Source: an uncultured Cryomorphaceae bacterium
GTDB lineage: Bacteria > Bacteroidota > Bacteroidia > Flavobacteriales > Schleiferiaceae
DNA: 9,247 bases
NCBI GenBank assembly: GCA_913049755.1
Contig: CAJWXO010000041.1
Location: 1 to 9,247, forward strand
Reading direction: 5' to 3'
Below the pieces are notes generated by a model, which did no database searches, was not told the DNA's origin, and saw nothing but the letters and a program-made list of their open reading frames with translations. Below, one piece after another: positions 1 through 7,072 of this stretch. The stretch's first letter is position 1; every line of letters starts with the position of its first letter. Made by a program: the position numbers and the translations under genes.

Positions 1-804
1 CAAATTTTTGGAAAACTTAAAAAAAGCGGTTTAGGAGATCACCAAACAACCAAATCAGGATTAGGTGATGAAAAAGATGGAGAGGTCAGAGAATTTAGAT
101 ATGGTGATGATTTATCATCTATAAATATGACAGAAAGTGTCAAAAAAGCTCAAATAAATAATGGATTATCAGATTTTCAGATTACAGAAAATGATCTAAT
201 TGTTGAAGAGACAAAACACAAAGCACAGATGAGTACTGTCTTAATGATTGATATCAGTCACTCTATGATTCTTTATGGTGAAGACAGAATAACTCCAGCG
301 AAAAAGGTTGCAATGGCCTTAGTAGAGCTAATTAGAAGAAAATACCCAAAAGACTCTATTGATATCATAGTATTCGGAAATGAAGCATGGCCGATTAAAA
401 TAAAAGACCTACCCTACTTAAAAGTCGGACCTTATCATACAAATACAGTGGCAGGATTAGAATTAGCTATGGATATCCTTCGTAGAAAACGAAATACCAA
501 CAAACAGATTTTCATGATCACCGACGGGAAACCTAGTTGTATCACACTGCCTTCAGGGGAGTCTTATAAAAATAGCAATGGATTAGATGAGATGATCGTT
601 TCCAAATGCCTTAATAAAGCTGATGAAGCCAGAAAACTAAAAATTCCAATCACAACCTTCATGATTGCACAAGATCCATATTTACGTCAATTTGTTGATT
701 TATTTACAGCACAGAATAAAGGAAAAGCTTTCTTAACAGGACTTTCAGGATTAGGACAAATGATTTTTGAAGATTACGAAAAAAATAGAATTAAACGAAT
801 ATGA
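1..804 (+). CDS. VWA-domain protein, partner of a MoxR/Mg-chelatase-type ATPase (5' end outside window)
   Basis: The frame is open from base 1 to the TGA at 802-804, so the true start lies left of the window and the ATG at 127 is internal. The 42 codons before it are charged and Gly-rich and lead into a YGDDL-like segment that reads like the linker before the VWA domain in this family. The VWA fold occupies about bases 230-790. Its MIDAS metal site is complete: DISHS at 250-264, Thr in YHTNT near 436-447, and Asp in ITDGKP near 520-534. The C-terminal NKGKAF segment is also typical of VWA proteins paired with chelatase-like ATPases in Actinobacteria and Bacteroidota. The stop overlaps the start of the ATPase gene (ATGA), which implies translational coupling and a shared complex. 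It is probably cytoplasmic, since no membrane segment is seen in the visible part. The client is unknown. Family assignment is firm; the biological role is not. Confidence 0.9.
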   Translation, partial: QIFGKLKKSGLGDHQTTKSGLGDEKDGEVREFRYGDDLSSINMTESVKKAQINNGLSDFQITENDLIVEETKHKAQMSTVLMIDISHSMILYGEDRITPAKKVAMALVELIRRKYPKDSIDIIVFGNEAWPIKIKDLPYLKVGPYHTNTVAGLELAMDILRRKRNTNKQIFMITDGKPSCITLPSGESYKNSNGLDEMIVSKCLNKADEARKLKIPITTFMIAQDPYLRQFVDLFTAQNKGKAFLTGLSGLGQMIFEDYEKNRIKRI

Positions 805-2246
805 AAAAAGAAACCACATTTAAAGAACTGAAAAAAACAGGATTTATTGATAGATCCATTAATCAGGAAATTCAAGATAACTTAATCACACGCATTAAGT
901 CTAATAAACCTGTTTTTGAAGGTCTTATAGGATATGAAAACAGTGTTGTCCCCCAATTGAAAAAAGCTATTATTGCAGGGCACCATATCAACTTACTAGG
1001 ATTACGAGGTCAAGCAAAAACTAAAATCGCAAGGAGTATGATCGGCCTTCTTGATGAGTATATGCCGATAGTAAAAGGTTCAGAGATAAATGACAGTCCT
1101 TTTCAACCAATATCTAAATATTCAAGAGACTTAATTGCTGAGCATGGTGATGATACACCCATAACATGGATTCACAGATCAGATCGCTACTTCGAAAAAC
1201 TAGCAACTCCCGATGTTAATGTTTCAGATTTAATAGGTGATATAGATCCTATTAAAGCAGCCACGATGAAGCTTGCCTATTCTGATGAACGTGTTTTACA
1301 TTATGGAATGATCCCTCGAGCAAATCGGTCTATATTCGTTTTGAACGAGCTCCCAGATTTACAAGCGCGAATTCAAGTTTCCTTATTTAATATTCTGCAA
1401 GAAGGTGACATACAAATTCGCGGATTTCAGTTAAGAATGCCACTAGATATTCAGTTTCTTTTTACAGCAAATCCAGAAGATTATACAAATAGAGGAAGTA
1501 TTGTTACTCCATTAAAGGATAGAATCGGATCTCAGATTTTCACTCACTACCCAAAATCAATTGCTATTGCTCGACAAATTACGGAACAAGAAGCAAAAGT
1601 GACAGAAACAGATAAATCCCTAATATCTATTCCAGATTTAGCTAAGGATCTTCTAGAAGGAATTTCTTTTGAAGCTCGCGAAAGTGAGTATGTAGATGCA
1701 AAAAGTGGAGTCAGTGCACGATTAACAATAAGTGCAATGGAAAACTTAATGGCTGCTGCCAAATTAAGACTGATTGAAACAAAATCAAAAGAAACTACTG
1801 TTCGATTAATTGATTTCGTATCAATTATTCCATCAATAACTGGAAAAATTGAATTAGTATATGAAGGAGAGCAAGAGGGTGCAGATGAAGTAGCTAAATT
1901 GCTAATAGACAAATCCGTGATGACAGAATTTGAAAAAATATTTCCTCGAATTCCTAAATTAGAAAAAGACGGATCAAAAACTCCTTACACAGACTTAATT
2001 AATTGGTTCGATAGTGACTTCATAGAATTGAACTATAATGATAAGGATAATGAGTTTTTTAAGAGTTTAGAAAGCATAAAACCATTGGTTGCAATTGTTA
2101 AAAAATATGCATCACATTTAAGTAAAAAAGATCAGTCATTCTCAATGGAAGTTATTTTATGGGCTCTATCCATAAATAACAAATTAGATAAATCCGAATC
2201 TGATAATACTCATAAATTCGACTCTGCACAATCAAGTTTTGTATAA
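801..2246 (+). CDS. Magnesium-chelatase-type (BchI/MoxR-like) AAA+ ATPase
   Basis: This 481-residue cytoplasmic AAA+ ATPase is the motor of the VWA/ATPase pair. Walker A is GLRGQAKT (residues 67-74). A GDIDPIKAA segment (146-154) matches the BchI-type insert. Walker B is IFVLNE (178-183), with Asn where most AAA+ proteins have Asp. Sensor 1 lies in TANPEDYTNRG (Asn224), the probable arginine finger is Arg241 in LKDRIG, and sensor 2 is SGVSARL (Arg307). The NELPDL, IQIRG and NPEDYTNRG strings mark a subfamily usually auto-annotated as magnesium chelatase and found next to a VWA gene in Actinobacteria and Bacteroidota. No chlorophyll or cobalamin gene is visible here, so real metal chelation is unlikely. 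Residues from about 390 to the end form a less conserved, mostly helical tail. The ATG at 801 overlaps the VWA stop and has no Shine-Dalgarno sequence, which suggests coupled translation. Its substrate cannot be told from sequence. Confidence 0.93.
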   Translation: MKKETTFKELKKTGFIDRSINQEIQDNLITRIKSNKPVFEGLIGYENSVVPQLKKAIIAGHHINLLGLRGQAKTKIARSMIGLLDEYMPIVKGSEINDSPFQPISKYSRDLIAEHGDDTPITWIHRSDRYFEKLATPDVNVSDLIGDIDPIKAATMKLAYSDERVLHYGMIPRANRSIFVLNELPDLQARIQVSLFNILQEGDIQIRGFQLRMPLDIQFLFTANPEDYTNRGSIVTPLKDRIGSQIFTHYPKSIAIARQITEQEAKVTETDKSLISIPDLAKDLLEGISFEARESEYVDAKSGVSARLTISAMENLMAAAKLRLIETKSKETTVRLIDFVSIIPSITGKIELVYEGEQEGADEVAKLLIDKSVMTEFEKIFPRIPKLEKDGSKTPYTDLINWFDSDFIELNYNDKDNEFFKSLESIKPLVAIVKKYASHLSKKDQSFSMEVILWALSINNKLDKSESDNTHKFDSAQSSFV

Positions 2247-2271
2247 GTTTTGGTCTTTGTTATTATTTTTG
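2238..2271 (+). promoter_or_regulatory. Possible Bacteroidota-type promoter before the lipoprotein esterase
   Basis: TATTTTTG at 2264-2271 fits the Bacteroidota -7 consensus TAnnTTTG. A TTTG at 2238-2241, inside the end of the ATPase gene, could be the -33 element with a 22-base spacer, slightly longer than usual. The box lies only 13 bases before the ATG at 2285, so the leader would be very short. In AT-rich DNA such a match can arise by chance, and read-through from the ATPase gene is an alternative. Confidence 0.25.
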
Positions 2272-2284
2272 ATAAATTCCAACA

Positions 2285-3178
2285 ATGAGAAAAATATTCT
2301 TTATCCTTATCACGCTCGCATTAGCTTCTTGTTCTAAAGACAATTCGAATAATAATGATCGTTCCCCAATTGACGGTATTCGCCCATCGAGCATAATACA
2401 TGAGGGAGGTTCTAGAGAATATCAACTATATATCCCCCCTGGTTACAATGGCACAGATCCGCTGCCTGTAGTTTTCAATTTTCACGGATTTGATGATGAT
2501 GCATATGAATATTTGCTTTCAGCAGATATGCGTTCCATTGCAAGCGTCGAAAGCAACCCTTTCTTTCTGGTTTATCCCCAAGCTGGATATTGCGATGGAG
2601 GACTAGCGTGGAATCCATCTGAACTAGGCGGAGATAATAAATGTGACCTAAATGATATTGGTTTTATAGAAGCTCTTATCGACAGTCTCTCTATGGAATT
2701 TAAAATTGACTCGTCAAAAATTTATGCCTGTGGCTACTCAAATGGAGGAATGATGGCCATGGGATTAGGTATGAAAAAAAGCGATCGATTTGCAGCAGAA
2801 GGATCTGTATCAGGGACAATGTTAGATTTTGAGAGCCCTTCACGCCCGGTATCAACAATTATCGTTCATGGCACATATGATGGGGTTCTGCCATACGCAG
2901 GAAATTCCTTCTATACTTCAGTTCAATCCCAGGTAGATTTTTGGGTAAATTTTAATAACACCGATTCAATCCCTCTCGTTTCGAGTGAAACCAGTCCTTC
3001 TGGAATAACTACTCAGCACTATCGGTATTTACAAGGCGACAATGATGTTGCTGTTGAGCATTACAAAATCTTAGAAGGGGGGCATGTATGGAATATGCCA
3101 GATAGGCCAAACTCGTCCAATCCTGTTGATAATACTGGATTAATTCTTTGGGAATTCTTTGACAGATACAGTCTTTAA
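2285..3178 (+). CDS. Lipoprotein alpha/beta-hydrolase, LpqC/feruloyl-esterase (PHB depolymerase-like) family
   Basis: This is a 297-residue secreted esterase. Residues 1-16 form a lipoprotein signal (MRK, a hydrophobic core, lipobox LASC), so Cys16 should be acylated. The following SKDNSNNND linker is acidic and Asn-rich, and its K-D resembles the Bacteroidota surface-export signal. The hydrolase domain spans about 40-297. The oxyanion-hole motif is FHGF (66-69), the nucleophile elbow is GYSNGG with Ser152, the likely acid is Asp199 in HGTYDG, and the likely base is His267 in GGHVW. Cys103 and Cys120 flank the AWNP segment and could form a disulfide. The family cleaves carboxylic esters such as feruloyl or acetyl groups on plant polysaccharides, or polyhydroxyalkanoates; the substrate here is unknown. 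No polysaccharide-utilisation gene is visible nearby. It follows the ATPase gene by 38 bases, may or may not share its transcript, and converges on the reductase gene. Enzyme class is confident; specificity is not. Confidence 0.87.
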   Translation: MRKIFFILITLALASCSKDNSNNNDRSPIDGIRPSSIIHEGGSREYQLYIPPGYNGTDPLPVVFNFHGFDDDAYEYLLSADMRSIASVESNPFFLVYPQAGYCDGGLAWNPSELGGDNKCDLNDIGFIEALIDSLSMEFKIDSSKIYACGYSNGGMMAMGLGMKKSDRFAAEGSVSGTMLDFESPSRPVSTIIVHGTYDGVLPYAGNSFYTSVQSQVDFWVNFNNTDSIPLVSSETSPSGITTQHYRYLQGDNDVAVEHYKILEGGHVWNMPDRPNSSNPVDNTGLILWEFFDRYSL

Positions 3179-3188
3179 AAAATTTTCT

Positions 3189-4016
3189 CTACCCCATTAT
3201 GTGGTAGCCACCGTCCACATGTCTTATCTCGCCAGTAATCCTGCTATCAGGACGAAATAAGTGTACCACTTCGTTTGCTAAATCTATCGGAGTAGCATTA
3301 CCCAAAGGACTTATTCTATCTGATGTGGAAACATCTTCTTCTGTCAAAGTAGCAGCCCCTGCTTTACTACCTAAATATGTTGAAAATCGAATTGCATTCA
3401 CACGAGTTCCGTTGTGTCTGCCCATTTCGTCAGCCAATTCAATGACAATCCTTTCTAAGGCGGCTTTAGCGATACTCATATTCCTGTAAGGATGAAATGT
3501 GACCTTTTCAGCAGCGATATAGCTCAGTGCACATATTGATGCACCCGTATTTAAAACTTGAGATTTAAACAGACTATTAGTGAGTCGTATCAAAGAAAAT
3601 GCTGAAACATCCATAGTACCACAAAACTCGTCAAAAGAGACCTCAAGAAGAGGTTTTACTTTTTTATTTCTAATTGTTTTATCCATAGCTACAGCATGTA
3701 AAACGCCATCAATACTGATTTTATTCTTCAATAAGTTTTTTGCAAAATATTTCAAATTCTCATCTAATGTTACATCGAGTATTTCTACAGAGGCTTTAGA
3801 GCCCAAATGGGTCTTTATTGAATCCTTAAAATCAGCGAACGTCTTGTTCAAATATCCTTTGGCCCTTTCAGATAAGTTTTGATGAAATGGACTAACCCCT
3901 AAACCTGTGCATATGACTTTTCCACCCTCTGCAATAATTGCTTTTGCAACATACATAGCTAAGGAGTGTTCATCTGCTATTCCTGTTATTAAGAATGTTT
4001 TATTTGTTAAAATCAT
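3189..4016 (-). CDS. Divergent FabI-like enoyl-ACP reductase (SDR superfamily)
   Basis: This 275-residue Rossmann-fold protein resembles FabI/InhA, which reduce enoyl-ACP with NAD(P)H in the last step of fatty-acid elongation. The nucleotide-binding start is TGIADEHSLA (11-20), and the LDV (80-82) and DGVLHAVA (103-110) stretches follow. The catalytic core LSYIAAE (164-170) and PYRNMSIAK (176-184) supplies Tyr166, Tyr177 and Lys184 with the FabI Y-x6-K spacing. The C-terminal TGEIRHVDGGY is also FabI-like. By-eye alignment shows two departures. The conserved Gly of the HSIGF motif is Ala110, and the AGPIRTLA substrate-loop motif is replaced by residues 211-219 (FSTYLGSKA). No basic residue follows strand 2 (CTGLG), which favours NADH over NADPH, but this is inference. 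It begins 4 bases after the synthase stop, with no strong ribosome site, so it is surely cotranscribed. It could be an ENR paralogue with altered substrate, or another SDR enzyme. It is unlikely to be the main fabI. Confidence 0.8.
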   Translation of the reverse strand: MILTNKTFLITGIADEHSLAMYVAKAIIAEGGKVICTGLGVSPFHQNLSERAKGYLNKTFADFKDSIKTHLGSKASVEILDVTLDENLKYFAKNLLKNKISIDGVLHAVAMDKTIRNKKVKPLLEVSFDEFCGTMDVSAFSLIRLTNSLFKSQVLNTGASICALSYIAAEKVTFHPYRNMSIAKAALERIVIELADEMGRHNGTRVNAIRFSTYLGSKAGAATLTEEDVSTSDRISPLGNATPIDLANEVVHLFRPDSRITGEIRHVDGGYHIMG

Positions 4017-4020
4017 AATA

Positions 4021-4992
4021 TTACCATTTATAAAGAGCGGTTGCCCATGTCATACCAGCGCCAATAGATGCCATCAATACTATTTCACCAGATTTGAACC
4101 CCTCTCCCTTTCGGACCTCATCCAAAACAATGGGTATAGTGCCCCCAGATGTATTCGCATACCTATCCATATTGGTTTTAACCCGCTCAAAGGGCATTCC
4201 AATTGCAGCCGCAATATCTTTCAAGATTCTTATACTAGGTTGGTGAGGCAAAAGGCAATGAATGTCCTCGATAGTTAATTTATTTTTTTCTAATAATTTA
4301 TTGATGCTTTTCGGTAATACATCAATCGCAGTTTTATATATTTCCTGTCCATCCATCCGCCAAAAATGGCTACCTGAGTCAATAGTTTGAAGTGATGAAG
4401 GCTGTTCGGCCCCACCTCCAGGTATTGTGAAATGATCTAACCCCACAGAATCTGTATGCATAGAAAAATCGATGAATCCCTTGTCCTCAATTGTTCCGGA
4501 AAGAATTATCGCTCCAGCACCATCTCCAAAAAAGACTGAGTCTCTTCGGCTCCAATCCGTTATCGTAGAAAAGGTGTCAGCACCGATAACTAAAACATTC
4601 TTATAAACCCCTGTTTTGACAAATTGCATGGCTGTACAAACTGCGTACAAGGCTCCAGAACAAACAGCAGAAATATCAAAAGCAACTGCATTTATAGCAT
4701 TAATTTTTTTTTGAACAAAACACGCACATGAAGGAGCTTGTCGATCCGGAGTCGCAGTGGCAACGACAATTAAATCAATATCGTTTGGACTTAAATTAGC
4801 ATCGCTTATTGCCTCAAGCGCGGCTTTTGATGCCAAATCACTTGTCGTTTCATCTAAAGCTATTCTGCGCTCATGAATCCCAAGTTTCTCTTTAATCCAT
4901 TGATCAGAAGATCCAACTTTTTCAAAAAATTCATTTGAACGAATATGCGGAGGAACATATGAACCAGTTCCTATAATTTCAACGTTTTTCAT
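4021..4992 (-). CDS. Beta-ketoacyl-ACP synthase III (FabH-like)
   Basis: This 323-residue thiolase-fold enzyme has the full length of FabH, which condenses an acyl-CoA primer with malonyl-ACP. The N-terminal IIGTGSYVPP and QWIKEKLGIHERR segments are standard for the family; Lys36 stands where E. coli FabH has Arg36. The triad is complete: Cys111 in ISAVCSGALYA, His250 in LLPHQPSIRI and Asn280 in RYANTSGG. FFGDGAGA (154-161) and the C-terminal GAGMTWATALYKW close the fold. The usual HQANxR motif is HQPSIR, though its Arg is kept. The gene lies 38 bases after the isomerase gene and 4 bases before the reductase gene, so synthase and reductase form a tight pair. No plsX, rpmF, acyl carrier protein or other fatty-acid gene is visible, so this is probably a paralogue. 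Branched-chain or special primers, or a secondary lipid, are plausible. I withhold the symbol fabH because the housekeeping role is doubtful. Confidence 0.92.
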   Translation of the reverse strand: MKNVEIIGTGSYVPPHIRSNEFFEKVGSSDQWIKEKLGIHERRIALDETTSDLASKAALEAISDANLSPNDIDLIVVATATPDRQAPSCACFVQKKINAINAVAFDISAVCSGALYAVCTAMQFVKTGVYKNVLVIGADTFSTITDWSRRDSVFFGDGAGAIILSGTIEDKGFIDFSMHTDSVGLDHFTIPGGGAEQPSSLQTIDSGSHFWRMDGQEIYKTAIDVLPKSINKLLEKNKLTIEDIHCLLPHQPSIRILKDIAAAIGMPFERVKTNMDRYANTSGGTIPIVLDEVRKGEGFKSGEIVLMASIGAGMTWATALYKW

Positions 4993-5030
4993 TGTGAACT
5001 ATAAATAAACATTCCTATAATATCCTTTAA

Positions 5031-6974
5031 TTACAATTGAGATTGAATTCGTTTCCATTCATTTTCATTCCAAATCAAAGGGAATGAACTCAACAATTGC
5101 TCATCCCATTCATTTTCAAGAAAATCTTGTAAATCAGCAATCACTTGACCCCTGCAGTCAGATAATATTTTTAGACCAGGTTCTATTCTCTCAATAACAT
5201 GAACCAGAGTAAATCCATCAGAGTGCTCTATTAATTTCACTCCTGAAACTAATTCCAAATCATTTACACCGAGAAATCTCTCTTGATTTATGCTCGAAGT
5301 ATTTGTTCCCATTTCTAACTTTTCAAAGTCCTGTGCTGAAATTGCCAAAGGATCCTTTGAGTTTAAAACACTTAAAACCTTCTCCCCGGGAATTCCTCTT
5401 TTCAGCATCGCCTCTGCCCTTTTAGCGATCCGAGGATTAGAAGTATTAAAAACTGACCCTGAGCGTCTTGCCTTCCATTTATAATTATTCTTATTCTCAA
5501 TGAAAAAGTCCATAATTGTGGCGCTATCCTTTGATGCTGCATCCCAGACTTTTTCACGAGTTAAATCAAAAACTAAAATGCCCTCTCGGTATTCTTGAGC
5601 CAGGAATTTAAACTCATTATTTTCCTTTGGAAGTCTTAGCTCTGCCTCTTTCATTAGAGCATTATCAATAGCAGATTCAAGAACTAAATACTCAGAAACA
5701 TCAGGAACACGGCTCAAACGTTTTTTAAATATTTTGGCAAAATCTGACTGATTAAATTTCATTAAACCACTTAAACCTTCAAACGAAAAAATTGTCTTTT
5801 TATATTTTGAGACTTTCTTGCCTTTTCTAATGGCTTTTACAACAACCTCTAGAGAGGCATTATTGACTTTTAAATCATAACGCTGTTTTAGCCTAGAAAT
5901 AAATGCTTTTCGAGATACACTGGAACGTTCATCTCGCCTTATTTTCGAGGTGATATCTGCCTTTACTCTTTCAAATTCTGGCACTTGATATTTTTTAAGC
6001 CTCTTGACGATATGCCAACCTAGTTTTGTTTTGAATGGCTTTGAGTAATCCCCATCATTATTTATTTCATATACAGCATCTTCAAACTCTGGTAACATTT
6101 TATTCAATCCAAAATCAGGCAATTCACCACCTTTAGAAACACTAGATTGATCTTCAGAGTACTTTCTAGCCAACATATTAAATGACTCCCCTGCCAACAA
6201 GCGATTATAAATTTCATTAATTTTTGTCTCAGCAGTTTCTTTAGGCTGATCTTTGGAATCTAAAAGAAGTATGTGTGCCGCAGACATTCTGTACCTAGAA
6301 TCTCTTTTGTCTGTAACTTTTAATATATGATAGCCATAATCTGTACGAATCGGACCTACTAATTGACCCAAAGTTCCCTTATAACAGGCATTTTCAAAGG
6401 GATATACCATATTAAATACTGTAAAATAACCCAAATCACCCCCGTTTTTTGCGCTGTAAGTATCTGTTGAATTAATACGTGCGACATCTTCAAAATTTTC
6501 GCCATTTTCAACACGGCTTTTTAAACTCATTATATTCTTGAAAACCTTTAATGTATCAGCAGATGATGGGTCTTTTGGAAGGTCCAACATAATATGTGAA
6601 GCACGAATATCTGATTTTAAACGATCGTAAGCCTCTGTGATTATTTGATCATCAATTTCCTTATCTGTCAGGTAGGGCTTCAATAATTGGCGATAATAAT
6701 TATTGAATTCATTTTTAAATGATTCCAAAGTATCGCGACCTTCAACTTCAGCCTGAATAACCTTTCTCTTAAAGCGAACATATAATTCTAAATATTCCGC
6801 AGCTGTTTTAGGGTCAATTTGATTGCCAATATCTTTATTCTTTCCATAAACATATAAGAACTCATCAGTGGTAACATCCTTGTCTCCAATGGTGAAAAGA
6901 TTTTGAGCTTGAATTTCGGGAATATTCAATAACAATAAAGTGATTGAAATTTTAGCAATATGGATGAACTTCAT
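5031..6974 (-). CDS. Periplasmic peptidylprolyl isomerase with two parvulin domains (SurA/PrsA-like)
   Basis: This 647-residue exported foldase catalyses cis-trans isomerisation of prolyl bonds and probably chaperones outer-membrane proteins. Residues 1-23 form a Sec signal peptide (MKFIHIAKIS, a Leu-rich core, likely cut after IQA). An all-helical SurA-like N-domain spans about 24-120. Parvulin domain 1 covers about 124-222 (ASHIM, GGDLGYF, GYHILKV) and domain 2 about 231-327 (AAHILL, GGELPDFG, GWHIVKRL). Both keep the paired His residues of the family. The C-terminal half has no named domain, but EGILVFD (464-470), VW (476-477) and YKW (498-500) recur in Bacteroidota two-parvulin isomerases. 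It is preceded by a 98-base gap with a possible promoter and followed by the synthase after 38 bases, so it may head an operon with the two lipid enzymes. The DUF5686 barrel upstream could be a client. The start is fixed by the signal peptide. Confidence 0.93.
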   Translation of the reverse strand: MKFIHIAKISITLLLLNIPEIQAQNLFTIGDKDVTTDEFLYVYGKNKDIGNQIDPKTAAEYLELYVRFKRKVIQAEVEGRDTLESFKNEFNNYYRQLLKPYLTDKEIDDQIITEAYDRLKSDIRASHIMLDLPKDPSSADTLKVFKNIMSLKSRVENGENFEDVARINSTDTYSAKNGGDLGYFTVFNMVYPFENACYKGTLGQLVGPIRTDYGYHILKVTDKRDSRYRMSAAHILLLDSKDQPKETAETKINEIYNRLLAGESFNMLARKYSEDQSSVSKGGELPDFGLNKMLPEFEDAVYEINNDGDYSKPFKTKLGWHIVKRLKKYQVPEFERVKADITSKIRRDERSSVSRKAFISRLKQRYDLKVNNASLEVVVKAIRKGKKVSKYKKTIFSFEGLSGLMKFNQSDFAKIFKKRLSRVPDVSEYLVLESAIDNALMKEAELRLPKENNEFKFLAQEYREGILVFDLTREKVWDAASKDSATIMDFFIENKNNYKWKARRSGSVFNTSNPRIAKRAEAMLKRGIPGEKVLSVLNSKDPLAISAQDFEKLEMGTNTSSINQERFLGVNDLELVSGVKLIEHSDGFTLVHVIERIEPGLKILSDCRGQVIADLQDFLENEWDEQLLSSFPLIWNENEWKRIQSQL

Positions 6975-7024
6975 ATGAGTATTCTCAAATTTTAATTAGA
7001 TAGATAAATGCTTCAGATATTCAT

Positions 7025-7032
7025 CAAAAATA
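7025..7032 (-). promoter_or_regulatory. Possible promoter -7 box before the isomerase-synthase-reductase genes
   Basis: On the minus strand this reads TATTTTTG, a TAnnTTTG match lying 50 bases before the isomerase ATG. It is the largest intergenic gap in the window (98 bases, 6975-7072), which suits a promoter. A TTTG lies on the same strand at 7047-7050, but the 14-base spacer is too short, and there is no good -33 element at the normal distance. I saw no convincing GC-rich hairpin terminator for the upstream DUF5686 gene in this gap. Confidence 0.3.
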
Positions 7033-7072
7033 AAGAATCAAATTGACAAAAAACCAGATTATAAGTGAAATA

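Noticed and set aside
127..129. ATG at 127 as start of the VWA gene
   Set aside because: The frame stays open to base 1 and the upstream codons match the expected pre-VWA linker, so this Met is internal.
1547..1912. Minus-strand open frame of 121 codons inside the AAA+ gene
   Set aside because: It is antisense to conserved ATPase sequence. Its Ser/Ile-rich product looks like reverse-strand translation, not a protein.
801..2246. True magnesium or cobalt chelatase subunit
   Set aside because: The BchI-like fold is clear, but no large chelatase subunit or tetrapyrrole gene is seen, and the NELPD subfamily pairs with VWA proteins in non-photosynthetic bacteria.
3580..3882. Plus-strand open frame of 100 codons inside the reductase gene
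   Set aside because: It is antisense to the FabI-like core, with no start signal or recognisable domain.
3907..4278. Plus-strand open frame of 123 codons across the synthase/reductase junction
   Set aside because: It lies wholly antisense to two well-supported genes, has no family-like motif, and reads as a shadow of their codon structure.
4990..5012. Seven-codon leader frame (MFIYSSQ) on the minus strand ending in an ATGA overlap with the synthase start
   Set aside because: It has an AGGA just upstream, but it is too short and too likely by chance in AT-rich DNA to call a leader peptide.
5290..5484. Plus-strand open frame of 64 codons inside the isomerase gene
   Set aside because: It is short, antisense to a clear gene, and has no support.
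7043..7065. TTGACA and TATAAG on the plus strand as a sigma-70 promoter
   Set aside because: The spacer is only about 11 bases, it points into the 3' end of an opposing gene, and Bacteroidota promoters do not follow this consensus.
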